Position numbers and translations under genes: made by a program. A stretch of DNA of 64,000 bases from Hypericum androsaemum (taxonomy: Eukaryota > Streptophyta > Magnoliopsida > Malpighiales > Hypericaceae), in the NCBI GenBank assembly GCA_963995505.1, contig OZ023186.1, forward strand, positions 62,001-126,000. Direction: 5' to 3'. Below, one piece after another: positions 1 through 11,839 of this stretch. The stretch's first letter is position 1. Each line of letters starts with the position of its first letter. The notes below the pieces were generated by a model. It was not told the origin of the DNA. It searched no databases and was given only the letters and a program-made list of their open reading frames with translations.

Positions 1-59
1 GGCAAATCGGGAAAGGTCAGTCGTATCGAACCCGCATATCCTCTCCCAACCATTTTTAG

Positions 60-830
60 ACTTTTTTGATCCATTTTCGGTCTTTTTTGATCCATTTTTG
101 GTCTTTTTGATCTTTTTGTTTTTTCGATCCATTTTCGATCTTTTTGGATGCATTTTTTGTTCTTTTTTCGATTCATTTTAGGTCTTTTTTTATCCATTTT
201 TGAATTTTTTTTATCTTTTTGATTCATTGTCGGTCTTTTTTTGTTCATTTTTGATCCATTTTTGATATTTTCGATCCATTTTCATTCTTTTCGATCTATT
301 TTTGGTCTTTTTGTTTCATTTTTGGTCTTTTTTGATATATTTTTGATCCATTTTCATTTTCATTTTCGATCTATTTTTGGTCTCTTCTATCTTTTTAAGT
401 TCTTGTTTGATCCATTTTCGGTTCTTTTTTGGTCTTTTTCAATTCTTTTTTTTATCCATTTTTGGTTATTTTTTGGTCTTTTATGATTTATTTTCGGGTT
501 TTTTCGGTTCATTTTTTGTCTTTTTCAATCCCTTTTTTATTCTTTTTCGATCCATTTTCAATTTTTTGATTCATTTTCAGTCTTTGTCAATCAATTTTTG
601 GTTCATTTTCAGTCTTTTTCGATCCTTTTTCGATCTTTTTTTGGTTCTTTTTCGATCCATTTTTGGTCTTTTTCGATCCATTTTCAGTTCTTTTTCGATT
701 TATTTTCGGTCTTTTTTATCCATTTTTTGTCTTTTTAGATCTTTTTCAGTTTTTTCGATCTACTTTCGGTCTTTTTCGGTCCATTTTGGGTCTTTTTCAA
801 TCGTTTTTTGTTCTTTTTATGGCATTCGCT
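60..830. repeat. T-rich short-period array
   Basis: Degenerate tandem array built on a unit of about 20 bp resembling TTTTTGATCCATTTTCGGTC. It is almost purely pyrimidine on the plus strand apart from the GATCCA core. It creates phenylalanine-rich open frames that are artefacts of composition. No gene is seen in it. Confidence 0.75.
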
Positions 831-1740
831 TGCTTTTTCTTTCTTCTCTTGCTTTTTCTTTCTTTTCATGCTTTTTATGTTGTTCCCGAACTTCTCCACC
901 TATCACTCGTCTCTAGTTTTGGAAAACAGTTGATTTTTCTTTTCTTCTTTCTTTTATCTTGCTTTTTTGGCTTTTGTACCTTGCATATCCTTGCATTTCC
1001 TGATTATTCTGGCATTCTCTTGTTTTTTCTTTCTTTTTCTTACTTTTTATGTTGTTCCCTAACTTTTCCACCTGTCACTTGCCACTAGTTTAGGAAATTA
1101 CATGATTTTTATCTTCTTCTTTCCTTTTTTTCTTTTTTCGGCTTTTATTCCTTGCATATCCTTGAATTTATTGTTTATTCTTGCATTCTCTTGCATTTTC
1201 TTTCTTTTCCTTGCTTTTTATGTTGTTCCTAATTTTTCCACCTATCACTCGGCACTAGTTTTGGAAATCACTTAATTTTTCTCTTCTTCTTTTCGCTCTC
1301 TTGCTTTTTCGACTTTTATTCCTTGCATATCCTTGCATTTTCTATTTATTCTCATATTCTTTTGCTTTTCTTTCTGTTCCTTGCTGTTTATGTTGTTCCT
1401 TCACTTCTCCATTTGTCACTTCCGCCAGTTTAGGAAATCACTTGATTTTTCTCTTCTTCTTTACTTTTTCTTGGTTTTTCGGCTTTTATTCCTTTCATAT
1501 CCTTGCATTTTTTGTTTATTCTCACATTCTCTTGCTTTTTCTTTATTTTTCTTGCTTTTTATGTTATTTCCTAACTTCTCCACCTGTCACTCACCACTAG
1601 TTTAGGAAATCAATTGATTTTTCTCATCTTCTTTCCCTTTTCTTGCTTTTTCAGCTTTAATTCCTTGCATATCCTTGCATCTCCTATTTATTCTCACATT
1701 CTCTTACTTTTTCTTACTTTTCATGCAAGAAAAAGCAACT
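830..1740. repeat. Tandem repeat, five units of 172-178 bp
   Basis: A block containing TATGTTGTTCC, a CTTCTCCACCTNTCACT stretch and a TTTAGGAAATCA-like stretch recurs near 870, 1048, 1219, 1389 and 1560, giving a period of 172-178 bp. Copies differ by substitutions and small indels. The period is close to nucleosome-repeat length, as in plant satellites, but only five copies are visible. It is not coding. Confidence 0.75.
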
Positions 1741-2027
1741 CCAATAATGGTAACATATTTCAGGTTTAAATCAAATTTTGGAAGCCTTTGTACATCACAA
1801 TCATTCAAGTTAGTCACAGTTAGAGTTCGAACTCTGGCCACTTCAAAGTAAATCCCCAACCCTCCTTGTACCGCTAGAAGTGTCCAATGGTAACTTTCCT
1901 ATTACTCTTGCAACCTTCAATAATTTGGTTAAAGGAAGAACTTCCTTATTTAATTGTTAACAGCCTTGGAAGCATGCATTCGAAAAGGAAATGGATGTCT
2001 TTGAGACCAAATTGAGGATACGTTGTA

Positions 2028-2502
2028 GGGTATGGATTGGGTACGGAATGTCCAGATTCCGAACTGTTCGGAATGAAGACACACGAGGACTTTTTTGCAA
2101 ATGCGCTAAAATACGGGGACCAAAATGAAAAAAGTCACGCACAAACACAGACCGGATACAAATGCCATTATCACATAACTGCGCATGCCAGTATCACATA
2201 ACTGCGCATGCCAGTATCACATAACTGCGCGTGCCAGTATCACATAACTACACATGCCACTGTGACCTTTTTGCAAAAATGCTAAAATACGGGGGACCAA
2301 AATGAAAAAAACTATGCGTGCCATTATCATCAACGGGGACTTGCCGTTTTCACAAAAACAAATACCATTATCACATAACTGTACTTGTCATTATCACATA
2401 ATTGTGCTTGTCATTATCACATACCTGCGCTTGCCGCTGCGGTCTCCCTTCACTCCAAACCGTTCGAAATCAATTCTTTTACTCCGTACCCAATCCAAAG
2501 CC
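2028..2502. mobile_element. MULE-like MITE with internal 23 bp repeats (element 1)
   Basis: Bounded by a perfect 10 bp direct repeat ATACGTTGTA (2018-2027 and 2503-2512). Terminal inverted repeats start GGGTATGGATTGGGTACGGA at the left and GGCTTTGGATTGGGTACGGA on the opposite strand at the right. The interior has two blocks related to TTTTGCAAAAATGCTAAAAT, separated by tandem copies of a 23 bp unit containing ATCACATAACTG and CATGCCAGT. A 9-11 bp target duplication is typical of Mutator-like elements. There is no transposase, so the element is non-autonomous. Confidence 0.8.
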
Positions 2503-2639
2503 ATACGTTGTATTGATTGAGACTTGGGATACGGGATTACTGCCATAAAGTGGAGGTTAGACATAAGTTCTATCCTCATGATATACCTATGATCCATTCA
2601 AGGAGTTTGGAAAGTTTGGGGACCAAACTGTTTATTAGG

Positions 2640-4276
2640 AAAGGAGGATGTAATATCCGGTATTTTAGATGTAAGAAACTAAGTAACCAAAATATAAATG
2701 ATTGGTGACCCAATTTGTAATTTACCAGCCACTCCCATTGAAACTTTCCCGCTAACCATATTCCGCATTTGTCTCCGGTAGATGCTTAACAACCTAATTA
2801 CGTTCACTACACCTTTTCTTAGACACAAACCCCACTTACCCTCACTTCAGTTACCTCTCTAAAGTTGTAAAAGAAATAAAGAAAGCAGCCAATTCGCAAC
2901 CTTGAAGCTCAGCTTCACCGGCGGCCGTATGCATCTTGCTTAGCTGACCTCACTTGTTGTTGTTCGGGACCATAAATAGCCTACGGTTCACCCACGTCAA
3001 AAAGGGATATCAATGCACCGTAATTGGAACATTGACTTGGCTGCGGTGCTACACTTCGTTAACTCTAGTTCACGATTTAACCGATGAGGATGCGAGGAGC
3101 CATGATACTAATCTTAGTATCTTTTAAGGAAGGTCCTTTTAAGTCGTTGCGGATTAAATTATGATGCGATATTTTCAGGTAAATTGTTCTTACTTTCAAT
3201 CCGAGATACTTTTAGTTTTAACTTGATTTCTACATTTGGGCGAAGTGTATAAAATAATTTAATTGCATAACATTTGAATTGTGTGTTGGTTTGGATGGTT
3301 CGTGGGGTTTAACTGTTATCAGATGCTATCGCTTATAATTGCAGCTTTGTGCTTGATTTGCTTCGCAGTTCTGTGCAAGTTGTTTTGTCCAAAAGATTCT
3401 TTATTAAATTTGTTTGACTTTGAGGTTCATGTTAGCATCGATGGTTTATTAACCCATGGCTTTGAGATTCAAGTTCTGTGCGAGTGCGCTCAGTTGTTAG
3501 ATTAATTATCTGTTAACATCGTGGCATTTGTTAGATTAATTATCTGTGGCTAAGTTCTGTTCTATGTTACGACTATTTGGTGTTATGAATTGGATTGTTC
3601 TGAGGTTGTGTTCTGTACAGTATATTGTTATAAAGCATATTGGTTCTGTTTTGATCAGATAAATGGTGATTTGAGGTTTGTCAGTTCTGTGTGAATCATA
3701 TAGGTCCTAATGAGGCTAATAATAAGTTTGGATTCATAAAAATGAGGGATTACATCTTTTAAAATCGTGTCATTGGGGATGATATGATGACACCCATAAA
3801 AATAAGAGATCATATCATTTGGAACTCTACTATTGGGAATGATTTGATTGCATAGTCTCTTTAAGAGCACTCCGAAATTCTTATCTTCATTCATCATTTG
3901 TTGCTGCATAGTGAGTCGTGCATTGTCTGATTTGCATATCATACTATATATTGTTTGTTAGTTGTGTATGTTGAGTGATTGTTATGAGTAGTCTTTACAA
4001 TATAAGATTAGTGAAGTAGATAGCTAATTCGTATGAATGTTTATTTGTTATATTCTATTGTTTAAGGTTGATGTTTGAACTAAGAATTATTTTGAAAATG
4101 TTTGGGCCTAGCTTCGGGTTGGAAGTATGAGCAACTTATTAAATAACGAAACTCACCTAAATTTGTAATGTTATTTTGAGAATAAAAATATGGACTTTAA
4201 GGATTTTTAAAAATAGTAGAATTGAACCTTTCACAACTCTAGTTGCGTGGCGGTTGTCTTGTTCCAGGGACGTGAT
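2640..4276 (+). mobile_element. Probable Gypsy-type 3' LTR remnant
   Basis: A purine tract AGGAAAGGAGGA is followed directly at 2650 by TGTAATATCCGG, a layout typical of the polypurine tract and 3' LTR start in plant Gypsy elements. The LTR appears to end at GGGACGTGATA near 4276. A matching 5' LTR and pol domains are not seen. The first element MITE (2028-2502) lies just upstream. The small frames inside (for example 3281-3505) show no recognisable protein. The assignment rests on the terminal motifs only. Confidence 0.45.
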
Positions 4277-4730
4277 AGAATCAAACTCCTAGACACCAAG
4301 TGTGCATTTTAACAAAAAAAAGAAAAAGAAGAAAACCAAACTTCAACGTCGTTGCAAACCAAACCTTCACCGAGATCGCGGCAACCATTAATACCCTCAT
4401 AAAATCTGATGAAACAAACCTCAGATCACTGTCCCAGTTGATGCAATGCCTAACCAACATGGCTCCCCATAGAACATTTGGAGCACAACCCTTCAAATCT
4501 CCATCAAAGGCAGGTAAAACCCGAGACAAGACACGAAATGCCATTGACCTCTAGTTAAAACTAACAAAGCAATGCACCATTCCTACCGCATTTGGTACAA
4601 GCGTTCCAATCCATATACAAACAGAAATATGGAGCATTTCACCAGATCACAAATCAAAAAGGGCTCCCAACATCAACATTAACAAAATGGAAACCCCAAA
4701 AACTCCCTATTCAATGAAAATGTCAGTTTT
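4277..4730. other. No gene recognised
   Basis: Contains an 84-codon plus-strand frame (4300-4554) with no motif I recognise and no evident promoter or splice context. It is treated as non-coding. Confidence 0.5.
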
Positions 4731-5705
4731 TTCCCTGAGATCCGAAGTCATTATTATTTTCTCCTCGTGTAGACTGATGTATCGTGAATGTTTTTCGATT
4801 TGATATCCTACAAAGCCTGTAACTTCAAACGACTCAAAAGTTAGAAGGAGTATGTCACCAAGTCATCACAACTAGTTAACTGATTATATTTTTTTTTTCT
4901 ATTTTCTTCACCTTTTTGTTATTATTTCCACGTACGAAATGATAGATCGTGAAGTTCCCTTCTATTTGATATGCCATGGCCCCCGTAACTCAGACTATTC
5001 AAAAGTTATGGCCGTCAGAAATTTAGAAGGAGCATGTCAACAAGGCATCACAATTAGTTAATTGTATATCTTATTTTTTTCTATTTTCTTCATCTTGTTG
5101 TTATTTTTTCAGGTGTGGAATGATGTTGCTTGAAATTCTCTTCAATTTGATATGCTACAGCCTACAGCTCATGTAACTTCAGACGACTCAAAAATTATAA
5201 CCTTCAGAAGTTGAGAAAGAGTATGTCAACAAGGCATCAAAATTAGTTAAATGTATATATTACTTTAGTTTTCTTCACATCGTAAAGTTTTCTTCAATTT
5301 CATATGCTATGGTGTCAGTAACTCCAAACGACTCAAAAGTTACGGTCGTTGAAAGTTGAGAATGAGCATGTCAACAAGGTATCGCAACTAGTCAAATGTA
5401 TTTTTTTTTTTCACCTCATTATTTTTTCATATGTGGATTGATTGATCGTGAAATTCTTTTCGATTTGCTATGCTATGGAGCTCATAATTCACGACTCAAA
5501 ATTTACAGTCCTCAAAAGTTGAGAAGGAACATACACATAAAGTATCACAACTAGTTAACTTATATCTTATTTTTTCACGTCGTTGTTATTTTTTCCATGT
5601 TTAGAGTGATAGATTGTGAAGTTCCTTTCGATTTGATATGCTACGATGTCAGTAACTCGAAACGGCTCAACTCGAAACGGCTCAAAAGTTGAGAAGGAGC
5701 ACCAT
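4731..5705. repeat. Decayed tandem array, ~145-190 bp units
   Basis: A block with the landmarks ATGTCAACAAGGCATCACAA, a TTAGTTAA stretch, a TTATTTTTTC stretch and GATATGCTA recurs near 4849, 5031, 5220, 5364 and 5527. Spacings of about 182, 189, 144 and 163 bp suggest a ~180 bp monomer with internal deletions. It is unrelated in sequence to the 830-1740 array. Confidence 0.65.
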
Positions 5706-6221
5706 TTTTCGGGAGTTTTAATTCATGTGTTTTGTGTCCAAGAAGATGGGCAGTGCAAATGTAAGAGATAAAAGATATTTGTGTCAGGACCTACAGGTCA
5801 ATAAACAGTATCAGGTGGATAGTTTTTATGGGGCCTAGGCCTCCCAAAAAGTAACGGAGGTGTGCAAAAAAAATTTCGGCCCGGACAGATCGGCCCTCAA
5901 GTGTAAAGGCAGACGCGGAGGTAGAAGAAAAATGTTAATAATAGAAATCCAGATAAAATGCTTGTGATGAAATTAATAAAAATAAGGTCTGCCTCAACAG
6001 CCAACACACTTACATATAGATGCAGAAAAACAAACAATAAAACAGAAAGAAAGCCACTTCCCATGAGATAACGGGAGTCTCCCCCTCTCGGAGGGATGAT
6101 AGTGATAGGCACCACTCATGGTGCATGCATCACTATTATTCAGCACACAAATTAACAATCAAAGCTATATGTATATATAGGGCGTGGACTTGGAGTCACC
6201 TCAACATCTCGTCACGTCCCC

Positions 6222-6227
6222 TTTATT
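6222..6227 (-). terminator. Poly(A) signal for the NIP gene
   Basis: AATAAA on the minus strand, about 50 bases past the NIP stop codon. Position and sequence fit a plant near-upstream polyadenylation element. Confidence 0.5.
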
Positions 6228-6275
6228 TAGGCATCATACAATACAATATTCCGACCTTCATCCATCAAAGTGATT

Positions 6276-7060
6276 CTAGCGGCGAAAGCTCCTGACTGGA
6301 CGGGGTGGGTCAGCCTCCTCGTCACCTAGCTTGACGGCAGTGTAGGTACCAGCTCCGGCAAGGGCTCCAAGCGTGGGAGCCACCAGGTATATCCACACTG
6401 CTTTGTAATTTCCTGCAGCTACAGCCGGTCCCAGAGTTCTCACTGGGTTCATCGAACCACCTGTAGACGGCCTACAAAAAATGCAACACACTTAAATGAG
6501 TACTAGCCGGAGCGATTGCACAAGAGTTGAATTGAATTACTGACTCTGGATTTTTTTTTCATTTGGAGTTTTGTGCAATAAATTACAAACAGCGTTGGAG
6601 GCTAGAGAAAGAGAGAGGAATCTAGGATAGCTTAGCATTTACAATTTTCATTGTGGTCTTTAATTATGTATGTTATAGATGTTTCCCTCTTTTTTGTATA
6701 TGCTATGTATGCTCGTGCAAATCTAAGCTTCTATTCTCGCTAGGAAAAAAACAAACAACGATTGGAGAAATTTGGTGTGTTAGAAAAGAAAAGAGAGAGT
6801 TACCCACCCAGCAACAAGAATGTTGAGCATAACAGTAGCACCAACTGCAATCCCCGCCAGCTCTCCAACCTGCAAGCAAAGCAAAGCAACGCAACGCAAC
6901 GCAACGCAACGCAACAATATTATGTTTTTTTTCTTTTGAAAGATAAATATTTATACCAAGTTATACCTGGACAACACAAGGATATTATGTATTTGATTAT
7001 TTAGTTGTTGCTATATATAGTCTAGGCCTAGAAGAACTAGGAAAGAGAAGTGTCGGTTGA

Positions 7061-7096
<36 letters not shown>

Positions 7097-7695
7097 GCTA
7101 GCAGGTTCATCATGTGCATGAATACATACCGCACGAGTGTCGGTTGCAACAGCGGTGACGACGAAGAGGAGGTTGAAAGTGATGATGAACTCTAGCGCAA
7201 AGGCCTGGCCGTCGTTGACGGAGGGGACGGTGACGCCGCCGGACATGAAGGGGTGGAAGACGCCCTTTAGAGCGAAGGATGCGCATATGGATGCGGACAC
7301 CTGCGCCGCCACGTAAGCTGGAACCTGTACCCAAGGGAAGTGCCGGAGGGCTGCAAAGGCGATGGTCAGGGACGGGTTCAGGTGGGCCCCAGAGATGTGC
7401 CCTGTCGACAGGATTATGATCATCACCGCCAACCCCGCGCACGCTGCATTCCCTATCAGCGATTCCGCCCCGTTGTACTTCTGGTTCACTATGGGCCCCG
7501 CCGTCGCCATGAATATCAGGATGAACGTTCCAACGAACTCTGCCCCAAGCTGCACCCATACGTTTTGTTAGTAATTATTGATTGATATTTCCTTTTTCGA
7601 ACTTAAGTTTTAGCAGGTTTGTTATTGGATAGAAAATTTTGAATCATTTTATTATTTAAATTGACAATCTCACAATTAAATGAAGTGTTTTGACC

Positions 7696-7748
<53 letters not shown>

Positions 7749-10142
7749 GTCGTCGATTTACGCATCCCCGACCGCATAATATATTCAATTTTATATTTCG
7801 CTACCTCATTAGCTATCTATCTACAAAACTACAAATAACTTTAACTTATACTTGCCGAAAAAAAGAACTTTACATATGCGCATCCATCTTCTTCTTTTTT
7901 ACAAATATAAACCAAAACATATATACACCATAGCAGCTAGTTGGGTTTTTGACTTAGTAATATAAATATATTTTTTATACGTTTGTCGTCAGAAATCGAA
8001 CATGCTAAATTATGTCATTGATTGACCTGCCCCTTTGGAATTATTCCCTATCCCCTTATCCTTGCATTCTCAAATGTACATGCTCAAACTATTGGACTCA
8101 TACAAATAGACATTTTTCTAAATGATATGTAAGTTGAATTTTATAAAAACTGATTTTAAATTCAAATCTAATAAATGAAAAAGATTTATCACTCAAGTCT
8201 CTCTTTAATAGGATTTAAAAAATTGTTGCCACCATGGATGCACCAGTAGAATAAATATATGTATGATTCAATATATTCAGCTGTTAAATTTTTACAATTA
8301 CAAAAATACATGCCAAAAATAATTCATTTTCTCTGCTAAATTAAATTAAAATTTTATTTTATTGGTCTAACTCTTGTTGCTTACTAATGTGATAAACATA
8401 AAATTAACACAACGCACGCATAAACGCGGAAAGGCGTCCCCTAGTAATTACAGAGATCAGTTGTCAACCATTTTTAATATAATAATTGGACCAACTACTT
8501 AGCAAGCTATTCGAATCATCTTTAAATTGATATAATAATAAATGACACTGGTTTCCTCGCAAGAAAACATAAATGGGCAGTTTGTTTCTGAGTACATTAC
8601 CTCATGGCGTCGCTGATATAGGCCCTACAGACTTTTTTTTAATGTGATAACGAGTTGGCGTACGAGAGAGAGAGAATATTTTTTAACCATTTGTATGATG
8701 AATGATGTAATGGAAAACCGTCCAACGAATATGAATTGGGTTGCTGTGATTAATTATACTATTCTTTTCCACTTGTGTATATTTAAATAATACCGAGACC
8801 GGATTGAGAAGGGACTAAAGAAAATTTGTCCATAGGTGGGGACTACATTTTGGGCCATCAGATTTGATTATCTTTAAATCTGATGGTCAATAACCTACCA
8901 GGTGATATTGGTTTGCATGTGAAGTGATATTGGTTTGCAAGAGGTTAATTTACATATGAAGTGATATTGGTTTGCATGTGTAGTGATATTGGTTTGAGTT
9001 AATTCCCATAAATGGGGACTAACCCAATCCCCACCAAATCCGGCCTTGTATCTAATCAATTTCTAATATTTCACTCCTTGAAAATATTATTTTTCCTTTT
9101 GGCAAATAGCTCTAGGTGAATACTATAATACTTTCTAAATGTAACGTGACATACACTTCTTACGGCGCCAAAATAGGATCAACCCACAATAACTAATTGA
9201 TGTAGGAAAGATTAGTTAACCAAAGACACGAAGTTAATGGCACGGAGAGAAGAAGATTATGATAGACCGAAGATGGAATAATAGGGTATGAACGCGACGC
9301 AAAATAATAGGGTAACCATTAAAGAATCGACGTACTTTGTCAGAGCTTGAAACTTTAAAATATCGCCGCCGGGTCCTTTATCTAATATTTTTATTGTTGG
9401 TCAGCCGGGTGCAATTATAAATATCGCAGCAAAATAATTACAACTACTCCGTTAGATATAGTTAAAGAGGCGGGGCAGTTATTGGTCCATCTAACATATG
9501 GTAAAAAATTGGCACCAGGCGATCTACGATTTCTGCTGCAGTGAAAATCATGCGAATATATATATATATATACACTTGTCCAATTGGTACAGTGGCAATT
9601 GCATATGTATACGACAAAATTGGCAAAATGACACAATTAATGATCCGAGTCCGTGACTCATTTATTCAATCATACTGGCATCCGTACTAAATGGAAAATG
9701 GATTATGAATATGAAGATGCATTTAGCCAAATCATGTTTCTTATATCAAATATATGTGTGCTGATGCAAATAACAAGTCCAGAAATAAATATTGTAACCA
9801 TAATAAAGTTTTCCGTTTCGTAATTGACAGATGTTGGTAGGGAACGATTTACGAGTGACCTTGGGAGTTGTACAAGCAGAGGCACTAGGGGAAAAAAAGG
9901 AAAAAGAACGCGCGCACCTTGCGGGTGAGGGAGACGTCAGGGGTGGGGAAGTCGGTGAAGCACGTGTGAGGAGGTTGGCCCCACGTGGAAGCGCTCACTG
10001 GCAGGCACTTGCACCTCGGCATTGACTTCCGGTCATAGGACAGCGAGTCCACCCTCATCGACGTGAACAGTGGGCCCCCCGGCGTCCCTGGCGTGGCCGG
10101 GGCCGAAGCTCCCGGCGTCCCACCGCCTTCTTGATCCGCCAT
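6276..10142 (-). CDS. NIP5;1: NIP5;1-type aquaporin (boric acid channel)
   Basis: Major intrinsic protein of the NIP II group; the family passes boric acid and other small uncharged solutes across the plasma membrane. Four exons join in frame: 10142-9918, 7549-7130, 6869-6808 and 6471-6276, giving 300 residues, close to Arabidopsis NIP5;1. Introns are GT-AG. The N-terminus has three TPG repeats, known in NIP5;1 to support polar membrane placement. The two pore motifs are NPS (133-135) and NPV (244-246), the atypical pair of NIP5;1. The aromatic/arginine filter reads A113, I232, G241, R247, matching the boric-acid-permeable filter. Intron 1 is long (~2.4 kb) and holds a MITE and an ATT microsatellite. 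The putative leader has three ATGTAA elements, described separately. No lesion is seen. Confidence 0.95.
7061..7094. repeat. TA dinucleotide microsatellite
   Basis: Uninterrupted TA repeats in the intron between NIP exons 2 and 3. Confidence 0.9.
7697..7746. repeat. ATT microsatellite
   Basis: About sixteen ATT units in intron 1 of the NIP gene. Similar ATT tracts occur near 27278 and 46549. Confidence 0.9.
8797..9045. mobile_element. MITE with internal 22 bp repeats (copy A)
   Basis: Ends begin GACCGGATTGAGAAGGGACT at the left and GGCCGGATTTGGTGGGGATT on the opposite strand at the right. The interior has a short palindrome (CATCAGATTT paired with AAATCTGATG) and about four copies of a unit like GTGATATTGGTTTGCATGT. 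A related element lies in reverse orientation at 53537-53829. No clear target duplication was found. The element sits in intron 1 of the NIP gene. Confidence 0.65.
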
Positions 10143-10272
10143 TTCCTCTCGAGGCTCTCTCTCCCTCTCTTTTTTCCTTATTAATATATGCTAGTAACTA
10201 AGTTATACGAATGATAATTTTTTTGTTTTTTTTTCCTTGTAAAAAAGGGATGAAAAGACTGAACTGACACAA

Positions 10273-10278
10273 TTACAT
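10273..10278 (-). promoter_or_regulatory. AUG-stop element in NIP leader (proximal)
   Basis: ATGTAA on the minus strand; its A lies 136 bases upstream of the NIP start codon. In Arabidopsis NIP5;1, leader AUGUAA elements cause boron-dependent ribosome stalling and mRNA decay. Whether this copy is in the mature leader depends on undetermined leader splicing. Confidence 0.5.
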
Positions 10279-10455
10279 GACTTGATGGTTTTTGTAATGT
10301 TTGGTCTACGGTAGTATCTGAACTTTCGCCAGAATCAAACTAATATTAGCTAGCTGGAATATTTGCTATGACATAACTGATAATTAGCTGGAAGGTAGAC
10401 AATTTTTTTTTTGTTTTTTGGTGGGGATTTTGGTGGGGAGAATGAAGGACAAGAT

Positions 10456-10461
10456 TTACAT
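10456..10461 (-). promoter_or_regulatory. AUG-stop element in NIP leader (middle)
   Basis: ATGTAA on the minus strand, 319 bases upstream of the NIP start codon, between the proposed TATA box and the coding start. It is the middle of three such hexamers in about 350 bases. Confidence 0.55.
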
Positions 10462-10618
10462 GTTGTGGAGTCTTTTATAGATGTAACTCTAAGGAGCAGA
10501 AGGTAGGAAGCAAGCCACGGTTACAACAGAGGATATGAACTCAAAACTCTCTCTCTCTCTTTTTTTGGTTTTGTTTTCTGTAATCTTGGTAGGGAATATA
10601 TAGGCTTGGAAACAACAC

Positions 10619-10624
10619 TTACAT
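10619..10624 (-). promoter_or_regulatory. AUG-stop element in NIP leader (distal)
   Basis: ATGTAA on the minus strand, 482 bases upstream of the NIP start codon and about 150 bases inside the proposed transcript start. Confidence 0.5.
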
Positions 10625-10775
10625 GGTGGGAGGGTTTTTGTAATGGTATAGTCAAAGGAGGAGGAGGGTGACAGAGGAAGGATCCAGCTTCAACAAAACG
10701 GGAAACAACAAAGAGAAGAGAAGAGGGAGTCTGAAGATTATGCAACCGGCGAGGAACATTAATAGCTAGTAAGCT

Positions 10776-10784
10776 GTTTATATA
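10776..10784 (-). promoter_or_regulatory. Putative TATA box of the NIP gene
   Basis: TATATAAAC on the minus strand. A start about 30 bases downstream would give a leader near 600 nucleotides, long enough to include all three ATGTAA elements. There is no direct evidence for the start site. Confidence 0.5.
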
Positions 10785-10799
10785 CGCAACCAAGCAAGC

Positions 10800-11834
10800 A
10801 AGAAGGAATGAATATTAAGGAAAAGGGGGAAGGGACCCAACCCCCTTAGAAAGAGCAATTAGAAAAAACAAAGTCAATGGCCATCCCATCAGGCCCAACG
10901 CAACACTACATTGCATGTTAGGGGCAGCACCATTATCTGCCGTGTGATCTCAGCAATGCGCAAATGATAGCCACAGGATATAGTCGGTGGGACCCATAAT
11001 CATGCCTTTCTTTTCAAACTACTCGATTATTTAATTGATCATAACTTCGACTTGAGCAAGACATTGCCATAACAAAATAGAAAATTTTCTCAACAAATTT
11101 CTTGGTATCTACATTCATAATGTCGAGGTCAGAAATTTGTTATACCATATATATATATATATATGATTGAAGAGATGCATGCCTTAAATAATGCCCACTT
11201 TTATCCCACCACCCGGTAGCTAGGTCATCAATCATCCACCCTTGGATGGATGATATCTGAAGTTGTACAAAGAGTAAGGCCTTGGTGACCTTCCTTTGGC
11301 TTCAATAATTTAGCCGCTGAAATACAAAAGAAACATTATTGGATTGGACTTTAGGAGTTGCATCTCGTCCGTCTACTAATGCGTCCAAGGTATCATCAGC
11401 CTTCCCTTTACGTCCAAATACATATGCTCTCGCTTTTCTGATTTATTATGTGATTAGCGTGAACCACAAACAAAACCCTTTAATCATCATCATCTATATA
11501 ATAATTATTATTATTAGTATTATGTTGTTAGTCTCTAACTCCAATACTTGTCCGAAGAGTAAAGAAGTCGCCTCCTTTTTCTTTTCCTCAAGGGTCTCTT
11601 TCAAGCAGCTCCTCCTCAGGTTTAGCCCGCTTTAACTTTTGTTTGCCTCTTAATCAACTAAAGACTAATCATGATTTATCAGCCTTAATTTGCTGTAGCC
11701 AGCTGATCACATGATACGAATCTCCCTCATGGGCGTCTTGTTTTTTGGACAACTTGAGATTATGTCCTACCACATTGCCTCCCTACGTGTCGATCGACTA
11801 CAACTCACCAAGTAGTTGTCAAAAGACATTTGAT
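10800..11834. other. Intergenic, no gene recognised
   Basis: AT-rich spacer between the NIP promoter and the Copia element, with a TA tract near 11150. No coding similarity is recognised on either strand. Confidence 0.6.
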
Positions 11835-11839
11835 CTAAT

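Noticed and set aside
241..1605. Several Phe-rich open frames (plus strand)
   Set aside because: They arise from the T-rich arrays in more than one frame and contain no domain.
2160..2430. CRISPR-like array of 23 bp repeats
   Set aside because: Repeats are directly tandem without unique spacers, lie inside a MITE with target duplication, and the genome is a plant.
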